Source: an uncultured Clostridium sp.
GTDB lineage: Bacteria; Bacillota; Clostridia; TANB77; CAG-508
Assembly: GCA_900553695.1 (NCBI GenBank)
Contig: USEM01000020.1
Span: 1 to 21,035 of the forward strand
Reading direction: 5' to 3'
Length of the DNA stretch: 21,035 bases
Shown in pieces: positions 1 to 7,195 of the stretch. Each line of letters starts with the position of its first letter. The stretch's first letter is position 1. The position numbers were made by a program, and so were the translations under genes. The notes under the pieces are model-generated. The model was not told where the DNA came from. It saw only the letters and a program-made list of their open reading frames with translations, and did not search any database.

Positions 1-73
1 CATTTCCTGCTGTATAAATTGTTCCACCTTCTGTTAATTTTTCCATTGGTGTTTTTGTGTTTATTTCTGTCAT
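1..73 (-). CDS. porD: Pyruvate:ferredoxin oxidoreductase delta subunit, N-terminal fragment (cut by window edge)
   Basis: The first 24 codons of a gene leaving the window at base 1. They read MTEINTKTPMEKLTEGGTIY followed by TAGN. The GG-x-I-Y-x-x-GN motif near the start is typical of the small ferredoxin-like delta subunit of 2-oxoacid:ferredoxin oxidoreductases, which carries two 4Fe-4S clusters further downstream (not visible here). The ATG overlaps the porG stop in an ATGA arrangement, so the two are translationally coupled, and gamma-delta is the usual order in por operons. The family call rests on this short stretch and on context. Confidence 0.72.
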   Translation of the reverse strand, partial: MTEINTKTPMEKLTEGGTIYTAGN

Positions 74-648
74 ACCTTTTCAACCTCCTTCAAAGCCATT
101 TCTAGTGCTTTCATATTTCCTTCTATAACTTCTGGTTTTTTAGCAAATTTGTGTTTAAATGAACCTTGCATATCATTTAAAAATTCTTCATCTGTCATAA
201 TTTTGCTTACCTTTACAATTGCTGCAAGCATTGGAGTATTTGGGAAATATTTACCTAAAGTTTCCATAGATATTTTTCTTGCATCTATTTTATATATTTC
301 TCCTTCATATCCTTTTAAATGTTCTTTTAAGAACTCACTATCTTTTGTTGTATTAATTACAATTGCTCCAGTAGGCTTTAAACCTGCTGTTACATCAACA
401 CTTTCTAATAAAGTATCATCAACAACTACAACATAGTCTGGTTCATAAATATTACTGTGTATTGTTATAGGTTTTGTGCTAATTCTGTTATATGCAGTAA
501 TTGGAGCTCCCATTCTTTCTGGTCCATATTCCGGGAAGCCTTGAATATATTTTCCTGTATTAAAAGCTGCATCAGCCAACAGTAATGATGCCGTTTTAGC
601 ACCCTGTCCTCCACGTCCATGCCATCTAATTTCGATTAATTCGTTCAT
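70..648 (-). CDS. porG: Pyruvate:ferredoxin oxidoreductase gamma subunit
   Basis: 192 aa, full length for the gamma subunit of the four-subunit 2-oxoacid:ferredoxin oxidoreductases that convert pyruvate and CoA to acetyl-CoA, CO2 and reduced ferredoxin in anaerobes. The N-terminus has the family signature IRWHGRGGQGAKTA (residues 7-20), followed by a Rossmann-like fold with FPEYGPERMGAP (about 38-49). The start is set by an AGGAGG 9 nt upstream of the ATG. Its stop overlaps the porD start by 4 nt. A near-perfect SigA promoter lies just upstream (685-713), so this is the first gene of the por operon. A paralogue acting on 2-oxoisovalerate or 2-oxoglutarate cannot be excluded from one subunit alone. 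Confidence 0.93.
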   Translation of the reverse strand: MNELIEIRWHGRGGQGAKTASLLLADAAFNTGKYIQGFPEYGPERMGAPITAYNRISTKPITIHSNIYEPDYVVVVDDTLLESVDVTAGLKPTGAIVINTTKDSEFLKEHLKGYEGEIYKIDARKISMETLGKYFPNTPMLAAIVKVSKIMTDEEFLNDMQGSFKHKFAKKPEVIEGNMKALEMALKEVEKV

Positions 649-684
649 TAAAACAAACCTCCTTTAAGAAATTTCTATGTTCAC

Positions 685-713
685 AGTATATATCGAAATA
701 GAAAAAATGTCAA
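685..713 (-). promoter_or_regulatory. SigA-type promoter of the por operon
   Basis: On the minus strand TTGACA (708-713), a 17-bp spacer and TATACT (685-690). The transcript would start near 678, giving a leader of about 30 nt before porG that contains the AGGAGG. Confidence 0.88.
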
Positions 714-787
714 TGGTGGTGTAGAAATTTTATTGTTCTATAAAACTTTTCTACTCTTGTGAAAATCTCCCTATTTTAATACCATTT

Positions 788-868
788 CCACGTTTTTGCA
801 ATGTTTTTGCAAGATTTTATCACGTTTTTGCAAGCATTTTTAATCTTTTTATCACATTTTTGTAAATC
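788..868. repeat. Degenerate repeats of CACGTTTTTGCAAG upstream of the por promoter
   Basis: Four related units begin near 788, 800, 820 and 852. They share a core of (C/T)-G-T-T-T-T-T-G-C-A-A, with the last unit decayed. They lie between the rnj terminator and the por promoter, about 75 to 155 bp upstream of the -35. Their role is unknown; they could be regulator binding sites or AT-rich upstream sequence. Confidence 0.4.
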
Positions 869-886
869 ATTTTTATTTACAATAAA

Positions 887-924
887 AAAATACAAACTGC
901 AAGTATTTTTGCAATTTGTATTTT
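887..924 (-). terminator. Intrinsic terminator of rnj
   Basis: Two 15-nt arms (887-901 and 910-924) with one G-U pair and an 8-nt loop, followed on the minus strand by a U-rich tract. It sits 5 nt after the rnj stop. Its inner part (892-919) is one copy of a 10/8/10 palindrome seen twice more in this window. Confidence 0.85.
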
Positions 925-928
925 AAGA

Positions 929-2662
929 TTACACTTCCATTATTATTGGTATTAACATTGGCTCTCTCTTTGTTTTTTTGTAAATATAATTTCCTAATTC
1001 TTCTCTTACTACTAGTTTTAGTGTTGCCCAATCTGTTATGTGTTTTTCTTCGCATTTTGATAGTTCTTCTCTTAGTAAGTGTTTTATTTCTTCCATTAAG
1101 TTTTCTGATTCTCTTACATATACAAATCCACGGCTTATTACGTCTGGTCCTGAGACGATTTTTCCGCTTCTTGAGTCCATTGTTATTACTACAACTATTA
1201 AGCCATCTTGAGATAATTTTTGTCTATCTTTTAGTACTATGTTTCCAACGTCTCCTACACCTAAACCATCTACTAATACTTTTCCTGATGTTACATGTCC
1301 TGTAAATTTAGCTTCGTTTTCGTTTAGTTCTAGTACTTTTCCATTTTCTGTTAAGAATATGTTTTCATGTGGTATTCCAAGTAATTTTGCTGTTTCGGCA
1401 TGTGCTATTAATTGTCTGTATTCTCCATGAACTGGTATGAAGAATTTTGGTTTTACAAGTGTTAGCATTAGTTTTTGTTCTTCTTGGCATGCATGTCCTG
1501 AAACGTGTATGTCTTGAAGTGCATTGTAAATAACTTCTGCTCCAATGCTCATTAAATCATCTATAACTTTTGAAATATATTTTTCATTTCCTGGTATTGG
1601 ATTTGCAGATATTATTATTAAGTCATTTGGTGTTATTTGAACCTTTCTATGTTCTCCTGATGCCATTCTTGTTAATGCAGACATTGGTTCTCCTTGGCTA
1701 CCTGTTGTTATTATAACCAAGCTATCATCTGGGTATGATTTTATACTATCTATATCTATAAACACATTATCTGGCACTTTGATATATCCAAATTTTCTTG
1801 CAGTTTCTATCATGTTGCACATACTTCTTCCACATACTGCAACTTTCCTTTTATATTTTACTGCTGAATTTACAATTTGTTGAACTCTGTGCACATTTGA
1901 TGAGAATGTTGCTACAACAATTCTTTTTGTACAATTTACAAATAGCTTGTCTAGTATATCTCCTACTGTGCTTTCAGACATTGTATATCCTTTTCTTTCA
2001 GCATTTGTACTATCAGACATAAGTGCTAATACACCTTTATTTCCAAGTGCTGCAAGTCTTCCTAAATCGATTATTTCTCCATCTATTGGTGTATAATCTA
2101 TTTTAAAGTCTCCTGTGTGTACTATAGTTCCTACTGGTGTATGAATTGCAAGTGCACATGCATCTGGAATACTGTGTGTTATTCTTATAAATTCAACTTT
2201 CATTGAACCTAAAGTAATTGTTTGACCTGGTCTTACTTCTTTTAGCCTTGTACTTCTTAATAAATTGTGTTCTTCTAGTTTATTTGATATTAAACCTGCT
2301 GTTAATTTTGTTGCATATATTGGCACATTTATTTGTTTTAATAAATATGGTATGCCACCTATATGGTCCTCATGTCCGTGTGTAATAACTAGTCCTCTAA
2401 TTTTATCTTTGTTTTTCTCTAAGTATGTTATATCTGGTATAACTAAGTCTACACCTAGCATGTCGTCCTCTGGGAAACCAAGACCACAGTCCACAATTAT
2501 TATATCGTCTTCATATTCAATAACTGTAATGTTTTTTCCAATTTCTAATAACCCACCAAGTGGAATTATTTTTAAATTTGATTTTTTAAATATTCCTTTT
2601 TCCTCTCTTTTGTTTGGTTTTGTTTTTCTTCTTGTTTTCGTTTGTTTTGTAATCTCTTCCAT
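929..2662 (-). CDS. rnj: Ribonuclease J (metallo-beta-lactamase / beta-CASP nuclease)
   Basis: 577 aa, usual length for RNase J, a cytoplasmic 5'-to-3' exonuclease and endonuclease in mRNA decay and rRNA maturation of Bacillota. A basic N-terminal extension (residues 1-30) precedes the metallo-beta-lactamase core with the zinc motif THGHEDHIGG (94-103; H95, H97, D99, H100). The beta-CASP domain follows, then a C-terminal domain beginning after GHVTSGKVLVDGLGVGD. An AGGAGGAGAG ribosome binding site precedes the ATG. The gene is monocistronic, with its own promoter (2867-2895) and terminator (887-924), and an unusually long leader of about 200 nt. Whether it is the J1 or J2 type cannot be told, as no second copy is in the window. 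Confidence 0.96.
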   Translation of the reverse strand: MEEITKQTKTRRKTKPNKREEKGIFKKSNLKIIPLGGLLEIGKNITVIEYEDDIIIVDCGLGFPEDDMLGVDLVIPDITYLEKNKDKIRGLVITHGHEDHIGGIPYLLKQINVPIYATKLTAGLISNKLEEHNLLRSTRLKEVRPGQTITLGSMKVEFIRITHSIPDACALAIHTPVGTIVHTGDFKIDYTPIDGEIIDLGRLAALGNKGVLALMSDSTNAERKGYTMSESTVGDILDKLFVNCTKRIVVATFSSNVHRVQQIVNSAVKYKRKVAVCGRSMCNMIETARKFGYIKVPDNVFIDIDSIKSYPDDSLVIITTGSQGEPMSALTRMASGEHRKVQITPNDLIIISANPIPGNEKYISKVIDDLMSIGAEVIYNALQDIHVSGHACQEEQKLMLTLVKPKFFIPVHGEYRQLIAHAETAKLLGIPHENIFLTENGKVLELNENEAKFTGHVTSGKVLVDGLGVGDVGNIVLKDRQKLSQDGLIVVVITMDSRSGKIVSGPDVISRGFVYVRESENLMEEIKHLLREELSKCEEKHITDWATLKLVVREELGNYIYKKTKREPMLIPIIMEV

Positions 2663-2866
2663 TTTATTCTTTCTCTCCTCCTATTTTTTCTTTGATTTAC
2701 TCGTATGCTCCTAAAAGCTCCTTTCTAAAAATTAATTTCCACATCAAACACAATAGAACAAAAGTCTCTCCCTTGTTCTTCTTTTACATATTTTATTTTA
2801 CCCGAATACTACTTTTATTAAACATATATAAATCTCAAATTGGCCTAAAACGGCACCACTTTTATT

Positions 2867-2895
2867 ATTATACTACTTTTTTTTCTAGAAGTCAA
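2867..2895 (-). promoter_or_regulatory. SigA-type promoter of rnj
   Basis: TTGACT (2890-2895), 17-bp spacer, TATAAT (2867-2872) on the minus strand. Transcription would start near 2860, leaving a leader of about 198 nt before the ATG at 2662. The leader contains a weak inverted repeat (GAACAA/TTGTTC around 2756-2778) but no riboswitch that I recognise. Confidence 0.85.
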
Positions 2896-2910
2896 ATTTG
2901 AGGGCAAACA

Positions 2911-2942
2911 AAAAGACATACCTTTTTTTAGGTAAGTCTTTT
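2911..2942 (-). terminator. Intrinsic terminator of the DUF4143 ATPase gene
   Basis: Arms 2911-2922 and 2931-2942 (12 nt, one mismatch) with an 8-nt loop and a short T tract on the minus strand, 6 nt after the stop. It is nearly identical to the rny terminator at 4271-4298, so the ATPase gene is bracketed by direct repeats. Confidence 0.8.
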
Positions 2943-2948
2943 GATTTT

Positions 2949-4154
2949 TTATATTTCCACTCTTCCAAGTAAAAAGTCCAAAGCGCATATTTGCTTTATT
3001 CCGTTATAGTTATTTGTTTCATAATCTAATGTTATAATATATTTTCTGTAGTGGTCTGATATATTTTCTAATGGTTTTAATTCTCTTTCTAAAGTTTTTT
3101 CGTCTCTTACAGAAAGTGCTACTTGTATATACATAAAGTCATCTTCTGTTTCTACTACAAAGTCTATTTCATTTACATCATTCTTGCCAATGTATATTCT
3201 ATATCCTCTACGTTTTAACTCCAAGAAAATAACATTTTCTAAAATATGTCCTAAGTCTCTGTTGTATGATTTACCTAATAGATATGTTTTTAAGCCCAAA
3301 TCTGATAAGTAGTATTTTTCTTGTGTTTTTAATAGTTGTTTTCCTTTTATATCGTATCTATTTACTTTGTATAATATATAGCTTTCTAACAAGCTATTTA
3401 GGTATTCTTCAATTGTGTGAACAGAATTCTTTCTTCCTGCTGATGATAATGTATCGCTTATTTTTTTTGTTGAAACATTTGATCCAATGTTATCAAATAA
3501 AAATCTACACATACTTTCTAAAATTAATGGGTCGTTTACTTTTTTTCTATTTATTACATCTTTCATTATAACAGTATTATAAATACTTTCCAAATAAGCT
3601 ATTTTATCAGTGGAGTTTTCTAAATTTATTAAATATGGAAAACCACCATATAAAACATAATCATTATATTTTTTAAGTTCATCACTTTCGCCATAATAAC
3701 TAATATACTCTTTAAATGATAGTGGCAAAACATGAATTTGAATGTATCTGCCTGTAAGATATGTAGCAAGCTCTCCTGATAACATATATGAATTTGAGCC
3801 AGTTATATATATATCTAAATAATCTCTTAGAAATAAGCTATCTACACATTTTTGAAATTCATTTACATTTTGTATTTCATCTAAGAATATATAATTCATT
3901 TTTTTAGGATCAACCTTTTGCATAATATATTCATGCAAAGTATTTGAATCTAATAAATTATTATAACTATTATCATCAAAGTTAATTGATATAATATTCT
4001 TTTCACTAACTCCCTCAGATATTAATTTTTTCCTGAATTCATTTAATATAGTTGACTTTCCGCACCTTCTAATTCCTGTTAAAACTTTGATTATTTTTTT
4101 ATCCTTTAAATTTTCTAGTTTTTCCATGTACTCTTTACGATATATTGTTTTCAT
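2949..4154 (-). CDS. DUF4143-type AAA family ATPase
   Basis: 401 aa from the ATG at 4154 (MKTIYRKEYM). The family pairs an N-terminal AAA ATPase domain with a C-terminal DUF4143 domain that has a restriction-endonuclease-like fold; the cellular role is unknown. Visible motifs are Walker A GIRRCGKST (27-35), Walker B YIFLDEIQ (88-95) and the GSNSYMLSGE sensor region (119-128). The C-terminal EIDFVVE (about 333-339) resembles the D-x-E core of PD-(D/E)XK folds. The open frame extends upstream to 4241, but that part contains the promoter, so ATG 4154 or 4160 is the real start. No strong ribosome binding site is present and the predicted leader is 10 nt or shorter. It is a stand-alone cassette between rnj and rny, likely accessory. 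Such genes are patchily distributed and have been suspected of mobile or toxin-like roles; that is inference. Confidence 0.9.
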   Translation of the reverse strand: MKTIYRKEYMEKLENLKDKKIIKVLTGIRRCGKSTILNEFRKKLISEGVSEKNIISINFDDNSYNNLLDSNTLHEYIMQKVDPKKMNYIFLDEIQNVNEFQKCVDSLFLRDYLDIYITGSNSYMLSGELATYLTGRYIQIHVLPLSFKEYISYYGESDELKKYNDYVLYGGFPYLINLENSTDKIAYLESIYNTVIMKDVINRKKVNDPLILESMCRFLFDNIGSNVSTKKISDTLSSAGRKNSVHTIEEYLNSLLESYILYKVNRYDIKGKQLLKTQEKYYLSDLGLKTYLLGKSYNRDLGHILENVIFLELKRRGYRIYIGKNDVNEIDFVVETEDDFMYIQVALSVRDEKTLERELKPLENISDHYRKYIITLDYETNNYNGIKQICALDFLLGRVEI

Positions 4155-4170
4155 TTTCATCACCACTTTA

Positions 4171-4199
4171 ATTATATTACATGAAAACTGTTTTGTCAA
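4171..4199 (-). promoter_or_regulatory. SigA-type promoter of the DUF4143 ATPase gene, close to the start codon
   Basis: TTGACA (4194-4199), 17-bp spacer, TATAAT (4171-4176). The expected start point near 4164 is only about 4 nt from ATG 4160 and 10 nt from ATG 4154, so the mRNA should be leaderless or nearly so. Confidence 0.85.
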
Positions 4200-4251
4200 G
4201 TTTTTGCTCATTTGAGCAAAAACTTTGGTTTTTTTCGACACTTTTTGCTCA
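4200..4251. promoter_or_regulatory. Candidate operator: perfect inverted repeat plus a third half-site
   Basis: Arms of 11 nt (4200-4210 and 4213-4223, GTTTTTGCTCA and its complement) separated by 2 nt abut the -35 hexamer. A third TTTTTGCTCA half-site lies at 4242-4251. A perfect symmetric repeat at the -35 plus an upstream half-site suggests binding of a dimeric regulator to the ATPase promoter. No regulator is identified. Confidence 0.55.
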
Positions 4252-4270
4252 TTTTTTCATTTTAAAGCAA

Positions 4271-4298
4271 AAAGACCTACCTTTTTAGGTAAGTCTTT
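4271..4298 (-). terminator. Intrinsic terminator of rny
   Basis: 12-nt arms 4271-4282 and 4287-4298 (one G-U pair), 4-nt loop, followed by a T-rich tract on the minus strand, 6 nt after the rny stop. Confidence 0.85.
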
Positions 4299-4304
4299 CT
4301 TATC

Positions 4305-5849
4305 TTATTTTGCATAATCTACTGCTCTTGTTTCTCTTATTACATTTACTTTTATTTGTCCTGGATATTCCATTTCGCTTTCTACTTTTTGTGCAACTTC
4401 TCTTGCCATTGTTACCATTTGACTGTCTGATACTTTTTCTGGTTTTACTACTAATCTTATTTCACGTCCTGCTTGGATCGCATAAGACTTTTCTACTCCT
4501 TCAAAAGAATCTGCTATTGATTCTAGTTTTTCTAGTCTCTTGATATATGTTTCTAAAGTTTCTCTTCTTGCCCCAGGTCTTGATGCTGATATTGCATCTG
4601 CTGCTTGTATTAAAACAGCTTCTATTGTTTTTGGTTCAACGTCTCCATGGTGTGCTTCTACAGCATTTATGATTATATCATTTTCTTTGTATTTTTTAAG
4701 TACATCTACACCAATTTGTACGTGTGTTCCTTCCATGTCGTGGTCTAAAGCTTTTCCTATATCATGTAATAAGCCTGCTCTTCTTGCTATTCTAGGGTCT
4801 AGTCCTAATTCTTCTGCCATTATTCTAGCTAGGTTTGAAACTTCTATTGAGTGGTTTAATACATTTTGTCCATAACTTGTTCTGTATTTTAATTTTCCAA
4901 GTAATTTTACTAAGTCTGGGTGTAAGCCATGTACTCCTGTTTCTAGTACTGCTCTTTCTCCTTCTTCCTTAATAATTTCTTCTACTTCCTCTTTAGCCTT
5001 TTCAACCATTTCCTCAATTTTAGCTGGATGAATTCTTCCATCTTCAATTAAGTTTTCTAAGGCTATTCTTGCAACTTCTCTTCTTAATGGATCAAATCCT
5101 GAAAGAATAACTGCTTCTGGAGTGTCGTCTATTATTAAGTCAATTCCTGTTAAAGTTTCAAGCATTTTAATGTTACGACCTTCTCTTCCTATTATTCTTC
5201 CTTTCATGTCATCATTTGGAAGTGCTACAACAGATACTGTTGTTTCTGATGTATGGTCTGCTGCACATTTTTGTATAGCATAACCTATAAGTTCCTTAGC
5301 TTTTTTATTTGCAGTTTCCTTTGTTGCTTGCTCTGCTGCTTTTATTAATGCTGCTTTTTCGTCGCTTAAGGTTCTATCTAACTGTTCAAGCAATATCTTT
5401 TTTGCTTCTTCTCTTGATAAGCCTGCAATTCTTTGCAATTCTGTAAGTTGCTTATCATACATTTCATCAAGAGATTTCTTTTTCTTGTCTAAGTCTTGAA
5501 TGTTTCTTTCAAGCTCCTTTTCCCTTCTCTCAAAGTTATCAGAACGTCTCTCTAACGCTTCCTCTCTTTGGAATAATCTTTTTTCTTGTTGTTGAACTTC
5601 GCCTCTTCTTTCTTTAATCTCCTTATCTAATTCATTTTTTGACTGTAAAACTTCCTCTTTAGCTTTTAGAATTTCTTCTTTTCTAGCGTTTTCTGCTTCT
5701 TTTCTAGCATTTGATAAAATTCTATTTGCTTCACTTTCTGCGCTTTTAATTTTAGATTCAGCTGATTTTTTTCTAACCATTATTCCAACTGGAATAAAAA
5801 TAGCTGCTGAGATAAGAAAGGTGATTATGGCTACTATAGTTACATTCAT
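4305..5849 (-). CDS. rny: Ribonuclease Y
   Basis: 514 aa, usual length. RNase Y is the membrane-anchored endonuclease that starts mRNA decay in many Bacillota. Domains in order: one N-terminal transmembrane segment (residues 4-24), a long charged coiled coil (about 30-190), a KH RNA-binding domain with GRIIGREGRNIK (217-228), and an HD catalytic domain with LLHDIGKALDHD (360-371; metal-binding H362 and D363). An AGAGGTG ribosome binding site lies 6 nt before the ATG. Its promoter (5939-5967) and terminator make it monocistronic. Together with RNase J 1.6 kb downstream it provides both main mRNA decay activities of this type of bacterium. Confidence 0.97.
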   Translation of the reverse strand: MNVTIVAIITFLISAAIFIPVGIMVRKKSAESKIKSAESEANRILSNARKEAENARKEEILKAKEEVLQSKNELDKEIKERRGEVQQQEKRLFQREEALERRSDNFERREKELERNIQDLDKKKKSLDEMYDKQLTELQRIAGLSREEAKKILLEQLDRTLSDEKAALIKAAEQATKETANKKAKELIGYAIQKCAADHTSETTVSVVALPNDDMKGRIIGREGRNIKMLETLTGIDLIIDDTPEAVILSGFDPLRREVARIALENLIEDGRIHPAKIEEMVEKAKEEVEEIIKEEGERAVLETGVHGLHPDLVKLLGKLKYRTSYGQNVLNHSIEVSNLARIMAEELGLDPRIARRAGLLHDIGKALDHDMEGTHVQIGVDVLKKYKENDIIINAVEAHHGDVEPKTIEAVLIQAADAISASRPGARRETLETYIKRLEKLESIADSFEGVEKSYAIQAGREIRLVVKPEKVSDSQMVTMAREVAQKVESEMEYPGQIKVNVIRETRAVDYAK

Positions 5850-5938
5850 AAAAACACCTCTTTACTTATTAAATTTTCAATGTTCAGATTTATTATATAT
5901 ATCTATTTTCTAATATATTTAATTTTCTGTACGTATAT

Positions 5939-5967
5939 ATTTTACATTTAATCTTGCTTTATGTCAA
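5939..5967 (-). promoter_or_regulatory. SigA-type promoter of rny
   Basis: TTGACA (5962-5967), 17-bp spacer, TAAAAT (5939-5944) on the minus strand, giving a leader of about 80 nt. Confidence 0.8.
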
Positions 5968-6062
5968 TAGAAATGTGGAAATTTTTTTCCATATTCTCTT
6001 CCTTTTTTCGAGTTTTTGTGATAAAATGTGATAAGTTAATTAATAAGTGAGGTTTGATGTTT

Positions 6063-6284
6063 ATGGAACTAAAAAAATGTGTTAGATGTGGCTGTTTCTT
6101 TGCTACAAATGGTGATGTTTGCTGTAATTGTGCTTCTAAGGATAAACATGATATTTATGCTTTAAATAATTATATTGTTAATTCTACTGATATACCTTCT
6201 GTTGATAGTTTATCTTACAATACAGGCGTTTCAGCTAAGAATATCAACCGTTTTATAGAGAATAATATTATTGATAAATTTTAA
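6063..6284 (+). CDS. Small zinc-ribbon / helix-turn-helix protein resembling YvyF (TIGR03826-like)
   Basis: 73 aa from ATG 6063. The N-terminus carries C-x2-C (CVRCG) and C-x2-C (CCNCA), a likely zinc ribbon. The rest resembles a small MerR-like helix-turn-helix (VDSLSYNTGVSAKNINRFIE). The same layout is found in YvyF-type proteins, which elsewhere sit in flagellar operons; no flagellar gene is nearby here. An in-frame TTG at 6054 and ATG at 6057 lie too close to the GTGAGGT ribosome binding site (6047-6053), while ATG 6063 has 9-nt spacing. A duplicated TGTGATAA at 6017-6034 lies upstream. Function unknown; it may be a small regulator. Confidence 0.8.
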   Translation: MELKKCVRCGCFFATNGDVCCNCASKDKHDIYALNNYIVNSTDIPSVDSLSYNTGVSAKNINRFIENNIIDKF

Positions 6285-6286
6285 TT

Positions 6287-6315
6287 AAAAGTCTTGCTGT
6301 TTTAGCAAGACTTTT
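6287..6315. terminator. Bidirectional terminator between the zinc-ribbon gene and sigK
   Basis: Perfect 12-bp arms (6287-6298 and 6304-6315) with a 5-nt loop, flanked by A and T tracts on both sides. It serves two convergent genes: the + gene stops at 6284, the sigK stop is at 6315-6317. Confidence 0.88.
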
Positions 6316-7036
6316 TAATTTTTCTCCTCTATTAATTCTTCATTTAATCTTTTTATTGCTTTTGTTTCTATTCTTGAAACATATGAACGTGATATCCCAA
6401 GTATTTTTGCTACTTCATTTTGTGTTTTTGGCTTTTTACCTCCGAAGTCCGAAACGCAGTTCTATTATTATTTGTTCCCTTTTCTTCAAAACTGATTTTA
6501 TCTTTTCATAAATTTGTTTCATTTTTAATTTAAAATCTATCTCTTCTTCTATATTTTTTTCATCATTTTCTAAAATATCAATTAACGATATTTCATTATC
6601 ATCTTTATCTTTTCCAATAGGTTCATTTAAATATACTTCTGCACCTAATTTCTTAGTACTTCTTAAATACATTAATATTTCATTTTCAATACATCTTGAA
6701 GCATATGTAGCAAGCCTTACGTTTTTATCTAGGTTAAATGTATTTATTCCTTTTATAAGGCCTATTGTTCCTATTGAGATTAAATCATCTAATTCCAAAT
6801 TTGGTACATTATATTTTTTGCATATGTGTGCAACAAGCCTTAAGTTTCGCTCTATTAGTACATTTCTTGCCTCTTCATCTCCCCCGCATATATCTCTCTA
6901 AATATACTTTTTCTTCTTCTTGTGATAATGGCTCTGGAAACAGGCTATTATTAGATATATAGCCTAGAACAAAAAAAGCTGTTTTGCAAAATTCAATGAA
7001 GCTTGTTAAAAAAACTAACAAAAAAAGCACCTCCAT
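6315..7036 (-). CDS. sigK: RNA polymerase sporulation sigma factor, pro-sigma-K, with two +1 frameshift sites at CGG
   Basis: The gene is spread over three frames. Frame one gives 50 codons up to CGG (6884-6886). Skipping its C continues with GGDEEARNVLIERNLRL and 118 codons from 6798 to a second CGG (6442-6444). Skipping that C gives GGKKPKTQNEVAKILGISRS and so on to the stop at 6315, for a joined protein of 239 aa, the length of SigK. Features are a hydrophobic pro-sequence ending at FVLGYISNN (where SpoIVFB would cleave), region 2 with DLISIGTIGLIKG and YASRCIENEI, and a region 4 helix-turn-helix (SRSYVSRIE). IGKDKDDNEISLIDIL matches SigK better than SigE. In the unshifted frame, stops follow within 2 codons of each CGG. 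The start is ATG 7036 or TTG 7021 (better spaced from GGAGGTG). A pseudogene is the alternative, but nothing else is damaged. Confidence 0.85.
6442..6444 (-). other. CGG +1 frameshift site 2 in sigK
   Basis: Frame 0 reads TTC GGA CTT CGG AGG TAA (stop). Dropping the C reads CTT GGA GGT AAA AAG, that is FGLGGKK, the conserved sequence linking regions 4.1 and 4.2 of SigK. Confidence 0.88.
6884..6886 (-). other. CGG +1 frameshift site 1 in sigK
   Basis: Frame 0 reads TAT ATG CGG GGG AGA TGA (stop). Dropping the C reads ATG GGG GGA GAT GAA, joining ERYM to GGDEEARN, the conserved start of sigma region 2. Because a G5 run follows, loss of one G instead would give R-G-D; the two readings cannot be separated by sequence here. 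Confidence 0.82.
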
Positions 7037-7048
7037 TTACCTATTTTC

Positions 7049-7075
7049 ATTATATGTTTAAGGTAAATAAAAGTG
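7049..7075 (-). promoter_or_regulatory. Possible SigE/SigK-type promoter of sigK
   Basis: CATATAAT (7049-7056) lies 16 bp from CAC (7073-7075) on the minus strand. This resembles the mother-cell promoters (CATA-type -10) known to drive sigK. No SigA -35 is found at the right distance, although TATAAT is contained in the -10. Confidence 0.42.
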
Positions 7076-7107
7076 CCTGACCGTTTTGAGTTTATTTTAA
7101 GAGAAAT

Positions 7108-7136
7108 TTGTATTCTATGTTAAATAGTGGTATAAT
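7108..7136 (+). promoter_or_regulatory. SigA-type promoter of the 66-aa orphan
   Basis: TTGTAT (7108-7113), 17-bp spacer, TATAAT (7131-7136) preceded by TGG (extended -10). Transcription would start near 7143, about 50 nt before the ATG. Confidence 0.78.
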
Positions 7137-7195
7137 ATCTATAGATGTAGCTTTTAGCTATTATTTTATATTTGATGGAGAGAGGAATTTATTTT

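Noticed and set aside
4155..4241. N-terminal extension of the ATPase up to 4241
   Set aside because: It runs through a consensus promoter and a perfect inverted repeat; the family begins close to the MKTIYRKEY start.
6315..7036. sigK interrupted by a skin-like element
   Set aside because: The breaks are single-base; no inserted DNA or recombinase gene is present.
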